Shown here: piece after piece, positions 7,712 to 16,409 of the stretch
How the letters are laid out: each line of letters opens with the position of its first letter
Numbering within the stretch: the first letter of the stretch is position 1
Assembly (NCBI RefSeq): GCF_006170445.1
Contig: NZ_VCNA01000002.1
Location: 434,001-498,000, forward strand
DNA from: Brevibacillus dissolubilis
GTDB lineage: Bacteria > Bacillota > Bacilli > Brevibacillales > Brevibacillaceae
Length of the DNA stretch: 64,000 nt
Direction: 5' to 3'
Notes under the pieces: generated by a model
What the model was told of the DNA's origin: nothing
The model's database searches: none
Seen by the model: the letters and a program-made list of their open reading frames with translations, nothing else
Position numbers and translations under genes: made by a program

Positions 7712-8683
7712 TTATGGCAGAGTTACCTCTGCTTTTGTCAGGATGCGCTGGAACTCGGCGTCCGCTTGTGCTTTTTCAGTCAAATCCGGGCAGATGCTCT
7801 CTTTTACCGTGATTGTCCAGCCTGCTACCTTGGTTCCGCAGATGACCGCATTTTTCAGAGCTACGCCTCTGATCAGCGCCATAACTGTTCCGGAGAAGAA
7901 GGAGTCACCGGCCCCGGAGGAATCGATCAGATCAACCGGGAATACTGGCTGGTGTCCCAGTTCTTGGGTACGGCGGTCATAATAGACAGACCCTTGTTCA
8001 CCCAGCGTCACCACTACGGATTGCAGACCCACAGACTGATCCACGTAGGTTTTCACCGCGTCAAGCTTGGCTTCCAGCTCCAGACTGGTAAACTCATGAC
8101 CGAACAGCACATCTGCCTCATAATTGTTAAAAATAAAGCAGTCCAGACCGTCCAGTACGTCTTTATACTTCCCTGCTACATCCAGGTTCCCCGGAATTCC
8201 GTATACCGGTTTGTTGTGCTTTTTCGCCACAGCGATCACATGACGGGCGATCTCCACAGTCAGGTCAATTTCAAGCACGACATGGCTCGATTTGCTGATA
8301 AACTCCTCTGCGTGCTTGATGATCAATTCTTGCATCGTGTTCACTTGTGGCATTTGGGAGATGGAGCCTGCCAATTCACCGTTTTCATTCAGGATTGCAA
8401 GCCACATACCCATACCATTATCCGTTGCCTGTACGAAGGAAGTCTCGATGCTGTTGGCTTGCAGATGATTGATCACTTCAAGCCCCATCCCAGATGAGTC
8501 AACGGTAGAAACAAAACCCGTGTTGGTTCCCAGCTTTGCCAGATTTTCCGCAACGTTGCGTCCTACGCCACCATGTACAAATTGGATATTCCCCAGGTTA
8601 CGTCCTGTCGCTTGGTAGTTTTGATTTGCAAATCCTTTTACATCCATGAAAACCGTTCCGATGACAGTTACAAACGAATTCAT
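7712..8683 (-). CDS. PfkB-family carbohydrate/nucleoside kinase
   Basis: A 323-residue cytosolic kinase. The N-terminal substrate signature is HGGVGRNVAENLAKLG (~36-51). The C-terminal ATP and base signature is DSSGAGDSFFSG (~251-262), whose aspartate is the usual catalytic base. PfkB members phosphorylate sugars or nucleosides such as ribose, fructose or pseudouridine. NVAENLA plus GVGRN is seen in pseudouridine-kinase-like and ribokinase-like proteins, so I leave the substrate open. It lies upstream of glcT in the same direction, but glcT has its own promoter. No partner enzyme (for example a pseudouridine glycosidase) is adjacent to narrow the role. Confidence 0.85.
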   Translation of the reverse strand: MNSFVTVIGTVFMDVKGFANQNYQATGRNLGNIQFVHGGVGRNVAENLAKLGTNTGFVSTVDSSGMGLEVINHLQANSIETSFVQATDNGMGMWLAILNENGELAGSISQMPQVNTMQELIIKHAEEFISKSSHVVLEIDLTVEIARHVIAVAKKHNKPVYGIPGNLDVAGKYKDVLDGLDCFIFNNYEADVLFGHEFTSLELEAKLDAVKTYVDQSVGLQSVVVTLGEQGSVYYDRRTQELGHQPVFPVDLIDSSGAGDSFFSGTVMALIRGVALKNAVICGTKVAGWTITVKESICPDLTEKAQADAEFQRILTKAEVTLP

Positions 8684-8821
8684 TCGATCCTTCTCCTATC
8701 ATTTACGTAAGTATTTTGAAATTTAGAGTTAAAGTTAATACACCAAACCATCCAACAGTCTATCATTTCATAAGCCATTGATATAGTACCGCACATTGCT
8801 CCTTGCAACAATAGGAAATGG

Positions 8822-8853
8822 AAAAAAAAGACTCACCCGGTTGGATGAGCCTT
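8822..8853 (-). terminator. Rho-independent terminator of the SurA-N-like gene
   Basis: On the - strand GGCTCATCC-AACC-GGGTGAGTC is followed by eight Ts, 40 bases past the stop codon. Confidence 0.85.
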
Positions 8854-8892
8854 TTCGGTACGAAAGCATACGGATGCCAGGTTTCAGGAAAA

Positions 8893-9525
8893 TTAGTGCT
8901 TAGCTTCCCCTTCGCCAGCCTGTGCTGTCGCTGCAACGCCCAACTTCTCGATTTTCGCGTTTTTCTTCGCTTCTTCGAGCCATGCTGGGATTTTCTCGCT
9001 GCGTTTCATGTCCATCAAGATTTGGGTTACTTTTTCTTTAGCTTGGTCAAGGGTTGGAACTGGGTTGCCAAGAGTTTCTTTGTTTTCATCGTAGAACTTT
9101 TTGATGTCTGCATCAGTAGGAGTGATTTCTTTTTCAAACATTTTGTCGAGCAGAACGTTGAAAACAAGCTTGTCCTTCAATTTATCCTCAGTCAGGTTCG
9201 CTTGTTGCAGGAACGCTTGGAACTGCTCATCGGAACCTACTTGTTTTTTCATAGTATCGAGTGCTTTATTGAGGTCTTCATCGTTTGCACTGATGCCTTT
9301 TTTCGCTGCTTCTTGCTTGATGAGGGTCTCAACTACGAGACGGTCAAGAGCTGCCTCGCCGCCTTGTTCTTTCATCGCATCATAGTGTGCGCTCTTGGTG
9401 ATCGCTTCACCGTTAACAGTCGCTACAGCAACTGGAGTAGCACTGTGACCTTGGTTGAGTCCGAGGAAACCGAGGCCCAAGATGCATACGGAGATCGTAA
9501 GTACAGACAGGTCAAACTTTTTCAT
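8893..9525 (-). CDS. Exported or membrane-anchored SurA-N-domain protein without PPIase domain
   Basis: A 210-residue protein with an N-terminal hydrophobic segment (~8-27). A SurA-type N-terminal chaperone domain follows (VATVNGEAITKSAHYDAM through KKFYDENKETLG), and the C terminus is Lys/Ala-rich. No parvulin domain is present, unlike PrsA or SurA, and no lipobox cysteine lies after the hydrophobic segment, so it is not an obvious PrsA lipoprotein. It could be an extracytoplasmic folding helper that binds unfolded secreted proteins without isomerase activity. The start has GGAGGACTAGTT before ATG 9525. The gene is monocistronic, with its own terminator. Confidence 0.8.
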   Translation of the reverse strand: MKKFDLSVLTISVCILGLGFLGLNQGHSATPVAVATVNGEAITKSAHYDAMKEQGGEAALDRLVVETLIKQEAAKKGISANDEDLNKALDTMKKQVGSDEQFQAFLQQANLTEDKLKDKLVFNVLLDKMFEKEITPTDADIKKFYDENKETLGNPVPTLDQAKEKVTQILMDMKRSEKIPAWLEEAKKNAKIEKLGVAATAQAGEGEAKH

Positions 9526-9585
9526 AACTAGTCCTCCATTATTGAAAGTTTAATGAATTCTTATCATCACGAATGCTAACAACTT

Positions 9586-9597
9586 GTAGTATACTAC
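9586..9597. promoter_or_regulatory. Palindrome GTAGTATACTAC at the promoter of the SurA-N-like gene
   Basis: A perfect 12-base inverted repeat lies ~60 bases upstream of the SurA-N-like start and includes a TATACT -10-like hexamer. It could be an operator or only part of a promoter. No regulator is assigned. Confidence 0.35.
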
Positions 9598-9778
9598 GTT
9601 TTTGTGTAAAACGTGTGGAATAATGAAAAAATTTTTTCTGGGAAAAGCAGTAAAATTGTAAGAAAATTGCGTTTTCCCTCTTTACAAAACCGTAATATTT
9701 TGTTAAAGAGTCCGTAATGTTCGCACGTTATTCTATAGGTGTAAAGGATAACACCCCTACAACATTGGAGGCGTAAAA

Positions 9779-9925
9779 ATGAGAGAATTTCTTGGTTGGC
9801 TGTTCGCAAATCGTAAGGAAGATTTGTACCAAGAGAAAAAGTACGTGCAAAACAATGAGGTTACGAATTACCTGATGAGTACCAATTACGTAGAAGCGTT
9901 TTATATAACTCAACACGGAGCATAA
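9779..9925 (+). CDS. Small hydrophilic protein of unknown function (48 aa)
   Basis: ATG at 9779 follows a strong GGAGG seven bases upstream and gives a 48-residue product, MREFLGWLFANRKEDLYQEK then a tail with NEVTNYLMST and TQHGA. A rho-independent terminator 31 bases after the stop supports a real transcription unit. The N terminus could be a short amphipathic helix (FLGWLF) and the rest is polar. I do not recognise the family. Its neighbours (a secreted chaperone-like protein upstream and a channel gene downstream, both on the other strand) give no hint of function. Confidence 0.65.
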   Translation: MREFLGWLFANRKEDLYQEKKYVQNNEVTNYLMSTNYVEAFYITQHGA

Positions 9926-9956
9926 TTAGTTAAACAGAACATTTTGATAAGCAAGA

Positions 9957-9986
9957 GGCCCCTTTTTTGGAAAAGGGGCTTTTTTG
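9957..9986 (+). terminator. Rho-independent terminator
   Basis: GCCCCTTTT and AAAAGGGGC form a stem followed by TTTTTT, downstream of the 48-residue small gene. Confidence 0.85.
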
Positions 9987-10041
9987 TTTGGAGAGAGCAT
10001 GATTGTTGGTCGCAGGCTTTCTCCACTTGCTATTCATGCCG

Positions 10042-10698
10042 TTAGACAGTCGTCATCTTTCTCCACTTGCTTTTCGTTTTGGGCCGATTGTGATCCCGCA
10101 GTGAGCGGCGTGGCAGTCTCCAGTTGAAATAGACAGAGACCATACGTAGCGTGACACCAAGCGCAAACAGCAGATAAAGCTGTACCGGCTGGTCGTAGCC
10201 AACATTGCCAAGGCTGATGATCAGACCAAGCAGGATCGCCCATGCCGCATAGATCTCGTCACGCAAAACCAAAGGCTTGCGGCGTGCCAATACATCGCGG
10301 ATAATCCCGCCGCCAATCCCGGTCATCATCGCCGCTACCATGACAGCACTGATCGAGTGATTCATGCTGGTGGCATACAGCGCACCTTGAATGGCAAAAG
10401 CAGAAAGACCGATGGCATCAAACAGAGTAAGCCAGCGCTTGCCTGCATGAATCCAATTGACTGGCAGCAGGAAAATAATTAAGATCGAGAAGATTGCCAC
10501 TTTAAGCAGCAGTCCCTGTTCCCAGATAGTAGATACTGGTACCCCGATCAGCAGGTTCCGTATGATACCGCCGCCAAACGCGGTCACCAGACCTAACACG
10601 AGTACTCCCAAGATATCGTATTCTTCCTCCATAGCGACCAGTGCTCCACTGACCGCAAAGGCGATCGTTCCAATGATGGATAAGGCTTCCCAAGTCAC
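10042..10698 (-). CDS. TRIC/UPF0126-family membrane protein
   Basis: A 218-residue protein with about seven hydrophobic helices and two internally related halves. Each half has a Gly-rich motif: TAFGGGIIRNLLIG near ~50 and MTGIGGGIIRDVLARR near ~130. This is the UPF0126 pattern, now linked to trimeric intracellular cation channels; bacterial members conduct K+ in the TRIC studies I recall, and some relatives transport glycine. ATG codons further upstream lack ribosome sites. The GTG at 10698 follows AGAAGGA at normal spacing and gives the usual start for this family (TWEALSIIGTIAFAVSG), so I chose it. Confidence 0.85.
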   Translation of the reverse strand: MTWEALSIIGTIAFAVSGALVAMEEEYDILGVLVLGLVTAFGGGIIRNLLIGVPVSTIWEQGLLLKVAIFSILIIFLLPVNWIHAGKRWLTLFDAIGLSAFAIQGALYATSMNHSISAVMVAAMMTGIGGGIIRDVLARRKPLVLRDEIYAAWAILLGLIISLGNVGYDQPVQLYLLFALGVTLRMVSVYFNWRLPRRSLRDHNRPKTKSKWRKMTTV

Positions 10699-10814
10699 GG
10701 GTAACATTCCTTCTTTCTTCAACTTTCTCATGAACATACATGTAATCCGTGACTATTATATGAGCAACCAAGAGAAAGTTCAATAACTTTTAATGATTAA
10801 TATTCATAAAGAGA

Positions 10815-10853
10815 AAAGAGGGCTTGCGCCGGTTAGACGGAAGCCTCTTGAAT
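10815..10853 (-). terminator. Probable terminator of the AlaX gene
   Basis: On the - strand an imperfect stem AAGAGGCTTCCG/AAGCCCTCTT is followed by TTCTCTTT. It overlaps the last codons of the AlaX-like gene. The T run is interrupted, so this is moderate. Confidence 0.45.
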
Positions 10854-12065
10854 TTGCCGTTCGAGTAATCCCAATGCATGAGCCAGCACCTCTTCGGCAG
10901 GTACGGTAGCTTGTCCGCCGCCTTGAGCGCTTTCTGGCTTGCCGCCGCCCTTGCCGTCGATTACAGTCAAGGTCTCTTTGAGGAGTGCATTCATTGGGAT
11001 GCTGACTTCGGTACCACGTGCGAAGACCAGTTGGGTTTTGTCACCGCTGGCTGCGAGCAAAGCGATCGCTTTGGGATCGGCTGCTGTGATGATCTGAGAC
11101 ATTTTTTGCAGTTCTTGCATGGTCAGTCCTGGTTGGACAGTGGAGACGATTCGGTAATCCTGCTTCGCCACAGCACTCGCGACCAGACGTGCGGCTTCCT
11201 GCTCCAATAGCTGTCCTTTGGCTTGTTGGAGGGCGTGTGATGTCTCCTTCTGCTCGGTGATGATGCGGTCTAAGCTGTTCAGCATCTCGCTCTCACTGCT
11301 GTTGAGCTGGCGGCTCAGTTCACGCAGGGTGCGCTGTTTGTCATAGATGGCACGGATCGCCCGGTTGCCGCAGACGAACTCGATGCGCATACCGCCCTTG
11401 TTACGCTCCCAGCCGAGGATCAGAATCGGTCCCACTTCCCCTGTACGCTTAGGATGTGTGCCACCGCATGGATTGTAATCAAAATCCGGAATCGTCACGA
11501 TACGGATGTTTTCACTCACCGTCGGGGCTTTGCGCAGCGGTAATGTCGCAAGCTCCTGGGGGTCGACGAAACGGGCGGTAATCTCACGGTTATCAAACAC
11601 GACGGAATTGGCCAGTTCCCCCACACGCTGCACCATCTCGTCGGTGAGCACTTCGGTCATGATGTCAACCGTCACCGTCTCACGTCCCAGATGAAAACCG
11701 AATGTCTCTGCCTGATACAGCTCGGCAAAAGCAGCGGAAAGAATATGCTGACCGTTATGCTGTTGCATATGATCAAAACGGCGCTGCCAGTCGATCTGAC
11801 AGACGGCCTTGCCCTCGCCTGCTGTGAGCGGCTGGGCTAATTTATGTAGGATCTTATCGTCCACTTCTTCTACGTCGATCACTTCAACACCATTGATCGT
11901 ACCCAGATCGCATGGCTGTCCCCCGCCTGTCGGGTAAAAGACTGTCTCCGCCAGTACGACATAAGGCGTCCCTGCTGCATCTGTCCCGTGTTCCACAATG
12001 GTGGTCTCACATGACTGTAGATAAGCATCTCTGTAATATAACTTCTCTGCCGGATGAGTCAGCAT
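10833..12065 (-). CDS. AlaX-type alanyl-tRNA editing hydrolase (long form with DHHA1)
   Basis: A 410-residue stand-alone relative of the alanyl-tRNA synthetase editing region. It should hydrolyse mischarged Ser- or Gly-tRNA(Ala). The zinc and catalytic motifs are HNGQHIL (HxxxH, ~100) and CGGTHPKRTGE (CxxxH, ~210). The FYPTGGGQPCD region near the N terminus is typical. The C terminus carries a coiled segment and a Gly-rich DHHA1 domain (DGKGGGKPESAQGGG), as in AlaX-L and AlaRS. There is no aminoacylation domain. The ATG at 12065 follows GGGAGATGATTTTC and is preferred to in-frame ATGs further upstream that lack such a site. Confidence 0.92.
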   Translation of the reverse strand: MLTHPAEKLYYRDAYLQSCETTIVEHGTDAAGTPYVVLAETVFYPTGGGQPCDLGTINGVEVIDVEEVDDKILHKLAQPLTAGEGKAVCQIDWQRRFDHMQQHNGQHILSAAFAELYQAETFGFHLGRETVTVDIMTEVLTDEMVQRVGELANSVVFDNREITARFVDPQELATLPLRKAPTVSENIRIVTIPDFDYNPCGGTHPKRTGEVGPILILGWERNKGGMRIEFVCGNRAIRAIYDKQRTLRELSRQLNSSESEMLNSLDRIITEQKETSHALQQAKGQLLEQEAARLVASAVAKQDYRIVSTVQPGLTMQELQKMSQIITAADPKAIALLAASGDKTQLVFARGTEVSIPMNALLKETLTVIDGKGGGKPESAQGGGQATVPAEEVLAHALGLLERQIQEASV

Positions 12066-12149
12066 GAAAATCATCTCCCACAACATATCCATAATTAGTT
12101 CCACTTTCTAGCATACAGAGAGACAGAGCGTTTTGCAAAAAAATCGTAT

Positions 12150-12183
12150 AAAAAAACAGGAAGTGCCCTCGACACCTCCTGCT
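12150..12183 (-). terminator. Rho-independent terminator of the 46-residue basic-protein gene
   Basis: On the - strand CAGGAGGTG-TCGAGG-GCACTTCCTG is followed by TTTTTTT. The only gene it can serve is the small - strand gene ending at 12268. Confidence 0.8.
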
Positions 12184-12267
12184 CTGCTTTTATAGTATTA
12201 GATAAGAAGAAGTAGTAGGTGAGAAGACATTGTCAGCAAGATACCTGTCAAATAAAACCCGGCCCGA

Positions 12268-12408
12268 TCAAATGAGATGCGAACGATTGCTGGAAGATGT
12301 ACTGCGCCCGCCGATTTTCCAGTTTTCAAACGAATACACCGGTTTGCGGTCTTTTTTCTTGCGCTTTTTCCCTCTCCATTTGCCCACGAATGTGAACAGA
12401 TGTACCAT
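12268..12408 (-). CDS. Small, strongly basic protein of unknown function (46 aa)
   Basis: ATG at 12408 is preceded by GGAGGGG seven bases upstream, a near-ideal ribosome site, and the reading ends in TGA at 12268. The product starts MVHLFTFVGKWRGKKRKKKD and continues with PVYSFENWKIGG and a Ser-rich end. About a quarter of residues are Lys or Arg, clustered at 11-22, suggesting nucleic-acid or membrane binding. A strong terminator lies ~85 bases downstream on the same strand and a TATAAT-like box lies ~50 bases upstream. I do not recognise the family. A longer - strand frame and a + strand frame over the same DNA lack such signals. Confidence 0.65.
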   Translation of the reverse strand: MVHLFTFVGKWRGKKRKKKDRKPVYSFENWKIGGRSTSSSNRSHLI

Positions 12409-12650
12409 TGGGTGTCCCCTCCATGATTGAGTTTGCACAGCTACTAACAGGTATAACCAGATTATACTCGCTGCATGCTTCCCGTATGTGCTTTTTCTCG
12501 ATTGATCTTATCATATTTAGATGAAGAAACGATCCCGTAATCATGAATCTTTTGTAAAGCCGATGAATAAATAGGAAGGAAAACGCCTGATTATCTTGAA
12601 TGTTCATCTTATTCCTTCCTTCCATCTAAAATTGAAAAGGTGCTGAAACC

Positions 12651-14057
12651 ATGCCGCAAACCCAACCTGTCCAACAAGCCTCTGATCCCGGTCGCAAAGG
12701 GCTGGCTCTGTATTTCTCCCTCCCCATCTTCTCCTGGGCGATGTACGATTTTGCCAATACGATCTTCTCGTCCAATATCACCACGATCTTCTTTCCTTTT
12801 TATATACAAAAAGCGATGGGCGGCGATGCTGTCCTCAACCAGCTGGCGACGACATTTATCAGCTACACCAATGTGCTGGCAAGCGTTCTGCTGGTCATCC
12901 TGTCACCACTGTTCGGTGTGCTGATCGACCGTACCGGACAGAAAAAACGCTATCTCGTCCCATTCGCACTCATCTCCATCCTCTGTACGTTGATCATGGG
13001 TGCCGCCACCTACTGGCAGACGGAGCAAAGCATCATGGGGCTGCCGTTGTCGATTGCTTTGGTGCTGGTCGCATTTATGCTGGCGAAGCTGTTTTATCAG
13101 TCGAGCCTGATTTTCTACGACTCGATGATTACGGACCTCGGCAGCAAGCAGGAGATTCCGTTAATCTCTGGTTTCGGTGTGGCGGTCGGTTATCTGGGGA
13201 CACTGATGGGGCTGGCGGTCTATCCGTTCATCGGTGGTGATCGGTTCGGGTTGGCATTTTTGCTGACCGGGTTGCTGTATTTGGTCTTTTGTATACCGAT
13301 GATGGTGCTGTATAAGGAGCCTGCGCGGAGGGGGAACCCTAATACTTCCGACGGCCCAGGGACATCTGCAAGCCACGCATCACTGACTACCTCTCACAGT
13401 GACGCTCTTCCCACCTCCCCTGCAAGTGTTGCCAAACCATCCTTTTTCAGCGGATATAAAGAAATCGCGCAAACCTTCCGGGAGATCCGGCAGTATCAAT
13501 CCCTGTTCTACTTCATGATCGCCTACTTTTTCTTCAATGACGCGGTGGCGACGGCGATTGCGATGATGGCGGTGTATGCCAAGGTCGTGGTTCATTTTTC
13601 AACGGGCCAGTTTATCGCGTTGTATCTGGTCTCCACGGTATGCAGCATCATCGGATCGTTCGTGTTCGGGCATATCACCAAGCGGATTGGGGCCAAGCGG
13701 GCAATCACATGGGTAGCCATCGTGATGATCACAGCGATTGCAATTGCGGTCGGAACGGTGAATGAAGCGATGTTCTGGGTCGCGGGAGCCTTGTACGGGG
13801 TGTCGATGGGTTCGATGTGGGTGACTTCGCGCACCTTGATTGCCCAGATGACGCCTGATGATAAACGCGGCCAGTTTTTCGGTCTGTTCGCCTTCTCCGG
13901 CAAGGTCTCAGCCATCGTCGGTCCGCTGCTCTACGGCAGTGTCACCTGGCTGTTGGCCGATTATGGCAACATCGCAAGCCGTGCCGCGCTTGGTTCGCTT
14001 GCTTTTTTAACGATTATTGGTCTTGTGTTTCATAAAAAAGTTCAGTTTGAGAAATAA
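12651..14057 (+). CDS. MFS transporter of the UMF1/Atg22-like group
   Basis: A 468-residue membrane protein with about twelve hydrophobic helices. The N-terminal signature SWAMYDFANTIFSSNITTIFFP matches the UMF1/Atg22-like (vacuole effluxer-like) MFS branch, whose bacterial members have unknown or amino-acid-related substrates. The central loop (~225-260) is Ser/Thr/Ala-rich and probably cytosolic. MFS loop motifs appear as GVLIDRTGQKKRYLV and GHITKRIGAKRAI. A GGTG stretch nine bases before ATG 12651 may be the ribosome site. The gene is monocistronic and is closed by a long bidirectional hairpin. Confidence 0.88.
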   Translation: MPQTQPVQQASDPGRKGLALYFSLPIFSWAMYDFANTIFSSNITTIFFPFYIQKAMGGDAVLNQLATTFISYTNVLASVLLVILSPLFGVLIDRTGQKKRYLVPFALISILCTLIMGAATYWQTEQSIMGLPLSIALVLVAFMLAKLFYQSSLIFYDSMITDLGSKQEIPLISGFGVAVGYLGTLMGLAVYPFIGGDRFGLAFLLTGLLYLVFCIPMMVLYKEPARRGNPNTSDGPGTSASHASLTTSHSDALPTSPASVAKPSFFSGYKEIAQTFREIRQYQSLFYFMIAYFFFNDAVATAIAMMAVYAKVVVHFSTGQFIALYLVSTVCSIIGSFVFGHITKRIGAKRAITWVAIVMITAIAIAVGTVNEAMFWVAGALYGVSMGSMWVTSRTLIAQMTPDDKRGQFFGLFAFSGKVSAIVGPLLYGSVTWLLADYGNIASRAALGSLAFLTIIGLVFHKKVQFEK

Positions 14058-14113
14058 TGGGTAATGGCGTGAAATGGCTGTTTGGACCCGTGCATGTCCA
14101 AGGTGAAGAGCTG

Positions 14114-14179
14114 AAAAAAAACCGCTTGGCTCCAGTAGGATCGACGTTAATGTCATCTGCTGGATCGAGCGGTTTTTTT
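14114..14179. terminator. Long bidirectional terminator between convergent MFS and ykfC genes
   Basis: AAAAAAACCGCT pairs with AGCGGTTTTTTT, with an inner TCCAG/CTGGA stem. A- and T-runs at both ends let it work for both strands. Confidence 0.8.
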
Positions 14180-14185
14180 GTTCGG

Positions 14186-15241
14186 TTATTCGGCGTGGAT
14201 ATCAAGTGGCTGCTGCAGGTTCCAATAACGTCTGGCCCCGCAATATTCCGGTGCATAACGGGAGGTGCTGATCGTGATGATCTCGACGTTCTCCCCAGTC
14301 TTCGGGGCGTGGATCATCTGGTCGTCACCATAGTAGATTCCGACGTGGTGGACGCGTCCTTTGCCCTCTTCAAAAGCGAAAAAGACGAGGTCGCCCGGCT
14401 GCAGATCCTCCCGCTCGATAAAGGTGGAGAACTTCGCTTGGTTGGAGGCGTCACGCGGGATGGTGATGCCGTATGCCTTATGCATGGAGTGAGCAAAGCC
14501 GGAGCAGTCGTAGCCAAAAGCAGATGTCCCGCCCCACAGATATGGCAGTCCGAGGAACTGCTTGCCTGCCTCGACGACATCTTGGCCCGTGATGATTGCC
14601 GCCTGTCCGCGCTGCATGATGGTGGCTTCCGAGCGCTTGAGATAGCGAGTGCCGTCTGGGGTAGCGACGGTAAGCCATGTGATGTCGGCTGACGTATCAG
14701 AGGAGTCAGACGCATCAGAATCAGATCCAATTCCACCAACAACGGTTCCCTTAGACTCAGCCGCCTCTCCCCCGATCAATGGAAGACGGGTCAAGTAGCT
14801 GAGCTCGATGCCTTTGGCTGTTTCATCTTTTGCTTCATATAGGAACGCGGTCGGACGGGCAACCTGTACCAGATGTTCACTTGCAGTAAACAAAGCAACA
14901 TCGGTCAGCTCTGTCAGCTGGACCTTCGGCATCCAGCCTGGATAACCCCGCTTGCCTTTGATCGATGGCTGCTCAGGGACAGCGACTTTTACCCACTCGC
15001 CCTGCTCTTCGGTGACCTCGACGATGGTTCCATAGAGAATCTGGGTCTGGGTCCGGTCTTTTTCCCATAGGTTAATGCGGTCTTCCACGGTCATCGAATC
15101 GAGCCATGCGCGGATATCGGTCGGATGAGAGACAGCAGGTGCATCCTGCCCGCGTGGGGATTCTGGGGACGTCCAGATGGTGGCGACTTGTACGTTGACC
15201 AGCATCAGACGGTTCGTGTTGTCAGATACAGGGTGGCTCAT
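14186..15241 (-). CDS. ykfC: Gamma-D-glutamyl-L-diamino acid endopeptidase (YkfC-like, NlpC/P60)
   Basis: A 351-residue cysteine peptidase with no signal peptide, so cytosolic. SH3b-like domains (~10-110 and ~115-220) are followed by an NlpC/P60 domain with Cys in YDCSGF (~250), His in VHHVGIYYG (~305) and a third polar residue near MIHAPKTG. YkfC of Bacillus removes L-Ala-D-Glu from imported murein peptides. The next gene upstream encodes the epimerase that acts on that dipeptide and the two genes overlap by ATGA, which strongly supports the pathway call. A Ser/Asp-rich linker (GSDSDASDSSDTSAD, ~175-190) is an unusual insertion. Confidence 0.9.
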   Translation of the reverse strand: MSHPVSDNTNRLMLVNVQVATIWTSPESPRGQDAPAVSHPTDIRAWLDSMTVEDRINLWEKDRTQTQILYGTIVEVTEEQGEWVKVAVPEQPSIKGKRGYPGWMPKVQLTELTDVALFTASEHLVQVARPTAFLYEAKDETAKGIELSYLTRLPLIGGEAAESKGTVVGGIGSDSDASDSSDTSADITWLTVATPDGTRYLKRSEATIMQRGQAAIITGQDVVEAGKQFLGLPYLWGGTSAFGYDCSGFAHSMHKAYGITIPRDASNQAKFSTFIEREDLQPGDLVFFAFEEGKGRVHHVGIYYGDDQMIHAPKTGENVEIITISTSRYAPEYCGARRYWNLQQPLDIHAE

Positions 15242-16332
15242 ACGGTTGTTTCACTCTCCAAAATCGTTGTGACCCCAAGGCCCGGCGCATCGGTCAAGGT
15301 CATTTTACGGCCGTCATAGACCACGCCGCCCTGGACATAATCCTTGATGAGCATAAGCGGAGCGTCGAAGTCAAAACGGGTGATATTTTTCTTCGCACCA
15401 GCCAGATGTGCCGCTGCGGTAATGCCAAGTCGGGATTCGATCATGCTGCCGACCATACATTCTACCCCGCACAGCTCTGCCATGTGATTGATCTGCTGGG
15501 CCTGATAGATGCCGCCTGCCTTCATCAGCTTGATGTTGATCAGGTCAGCAGCGCGCAGCTTGAGCACCTCGAACGCTTGCAGCGGGGTAAATACGCTCTC
15601 ATCTGCCATGATTGGTGTCTCTACGCTGTCCGTTACGGTTTTAAGACCTGCGATGTCGTGTGCTTTGACCGGCTGTTCGATCAGCTCGATGTCGAGCCCC
15701 ATATCCTCCATTTTGCGGATGGAGCGGACAGCCTCTTTGGCCTCCCAGCCTTGGTTGGCGTCGAGACGGATTTTGATATCGTTGCCGATGCGTCGGCGGA
15801 TTTCTTGGATACGCTCGATATCTTTTCGGATATCATCTTTCCCCACCTTAATTTTTAGAACATTAAAACCATTTTTGACGTACTCTACAGCGTCCTCACC
15901 CATCTCGTCCGGCTCGTTGACGCTGACAGTGTAGTCGGTTTCCAGCTCGTTTTTGTAGCCGCCGAGGAACTGATAGAGCGGCAAGCCCGCATTTTGCGCG
16001 ATCAGGTCATAGAGAGCCATGTCGAGCGCGGCTTTGGCACTGGTGTTGTTGACCATGCCCTGCTTGAGAATATGGAAGACTTCTTCGTAATTAAGCAGAT
16101 TTTTGCCTACGAGCTGTGGTTTAAAGGTATAGAGAATAGCACCCTCGATGCTGTGCAGACTGTCCCCTGTGATGACAACGGTTGCAGGAGCCTCGCCCCA
16201 GCCTGTGAGTCCATTATTCGTCGTGATTTTGACTAGAATCGATTCTGCGGTGGTAACGGTGCGGAGTGCGGTTTTGAATGGCTTATGGAGTGGGACGGCT
16301 TGGCGTCTGACTTCTATGTTCTCGATGATCAT
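15238..16332 (-). CDS. ykfB: L-Ala-D/L-Glu dipeptide epimerase
   Basis: A 364-residue enolase-superfamily enzyme. The N-terminal capping domain is ~1-120. The barrel carries the KxK base in LKIKVGKD (~165), metal ligands in RLDANQGW (~193), IELIEQPV (~220) and IMADESVF (~245), and a second lysine in INIKLMKAGG (~268). The DxD-like FDFDAP near the C terminus is typical for dipeptide epimerases. It converts L-Ala-D-Glu from murein recycling to L-Ala-L-Glu for peptidases. ATG 16332 follows GAGGAGG. It is translationally coupled to ykfC. Neither ykfA nor ykfD is adjacent, so this is a shortened version of the Bacillus operon. Confidence 0.93.
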   Translation of the reverse strand: MIIENIEVRRQAVPLHKPFKTALRTVTTAESILVKITTNNGLTGWGEAPATVVITGDSLHSIEGAILYTFKPQLVGKNLLNYEEVFHILKQGMVNNTSAKAALDMALYDLIAQNAGLPLYQFLGGYKNELETDYTVSVNEPDEMGEDAVEYVKNGFNVLKIKVGKDDIRKDIERIQEIRRRIGNDIKIRLDANQGWEAKEAVRSIRKMEDMGLDIELIEQPVKAHDIAGLKTVTDSVETPIMADESVFTPLQAFEVLKLRAADLINIKLMKAGGIYQAQQINHMAELCGVECMVGSMIESRLGITAAAHLAGAKKNITRFDFDAPLMLIKDYVQGGVVYDGRKMTLTDAPGLGVTTILESETTV

Positions 16333-16409
16333 TAGGGTTGACCTCCTCTTCACAGTTAGCAAAAAAGGTAGAGTCGCTATTCGCTTCTCTACCTGTGTCT
16401 ACATATGTA

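Noticed and set aside
12230-12625. Longer frames on both strands around the 46-residue basic gene
   Set aside because: They lack ribosome sites; the - strand frame 12408-12268 has a strong one plus a terminator and is the better call.
14057-14692. 211-codon + strand frame after the MFS gene
   Set aside because: It reads through a strong bidirectional terminator and then antisense to ykfC.
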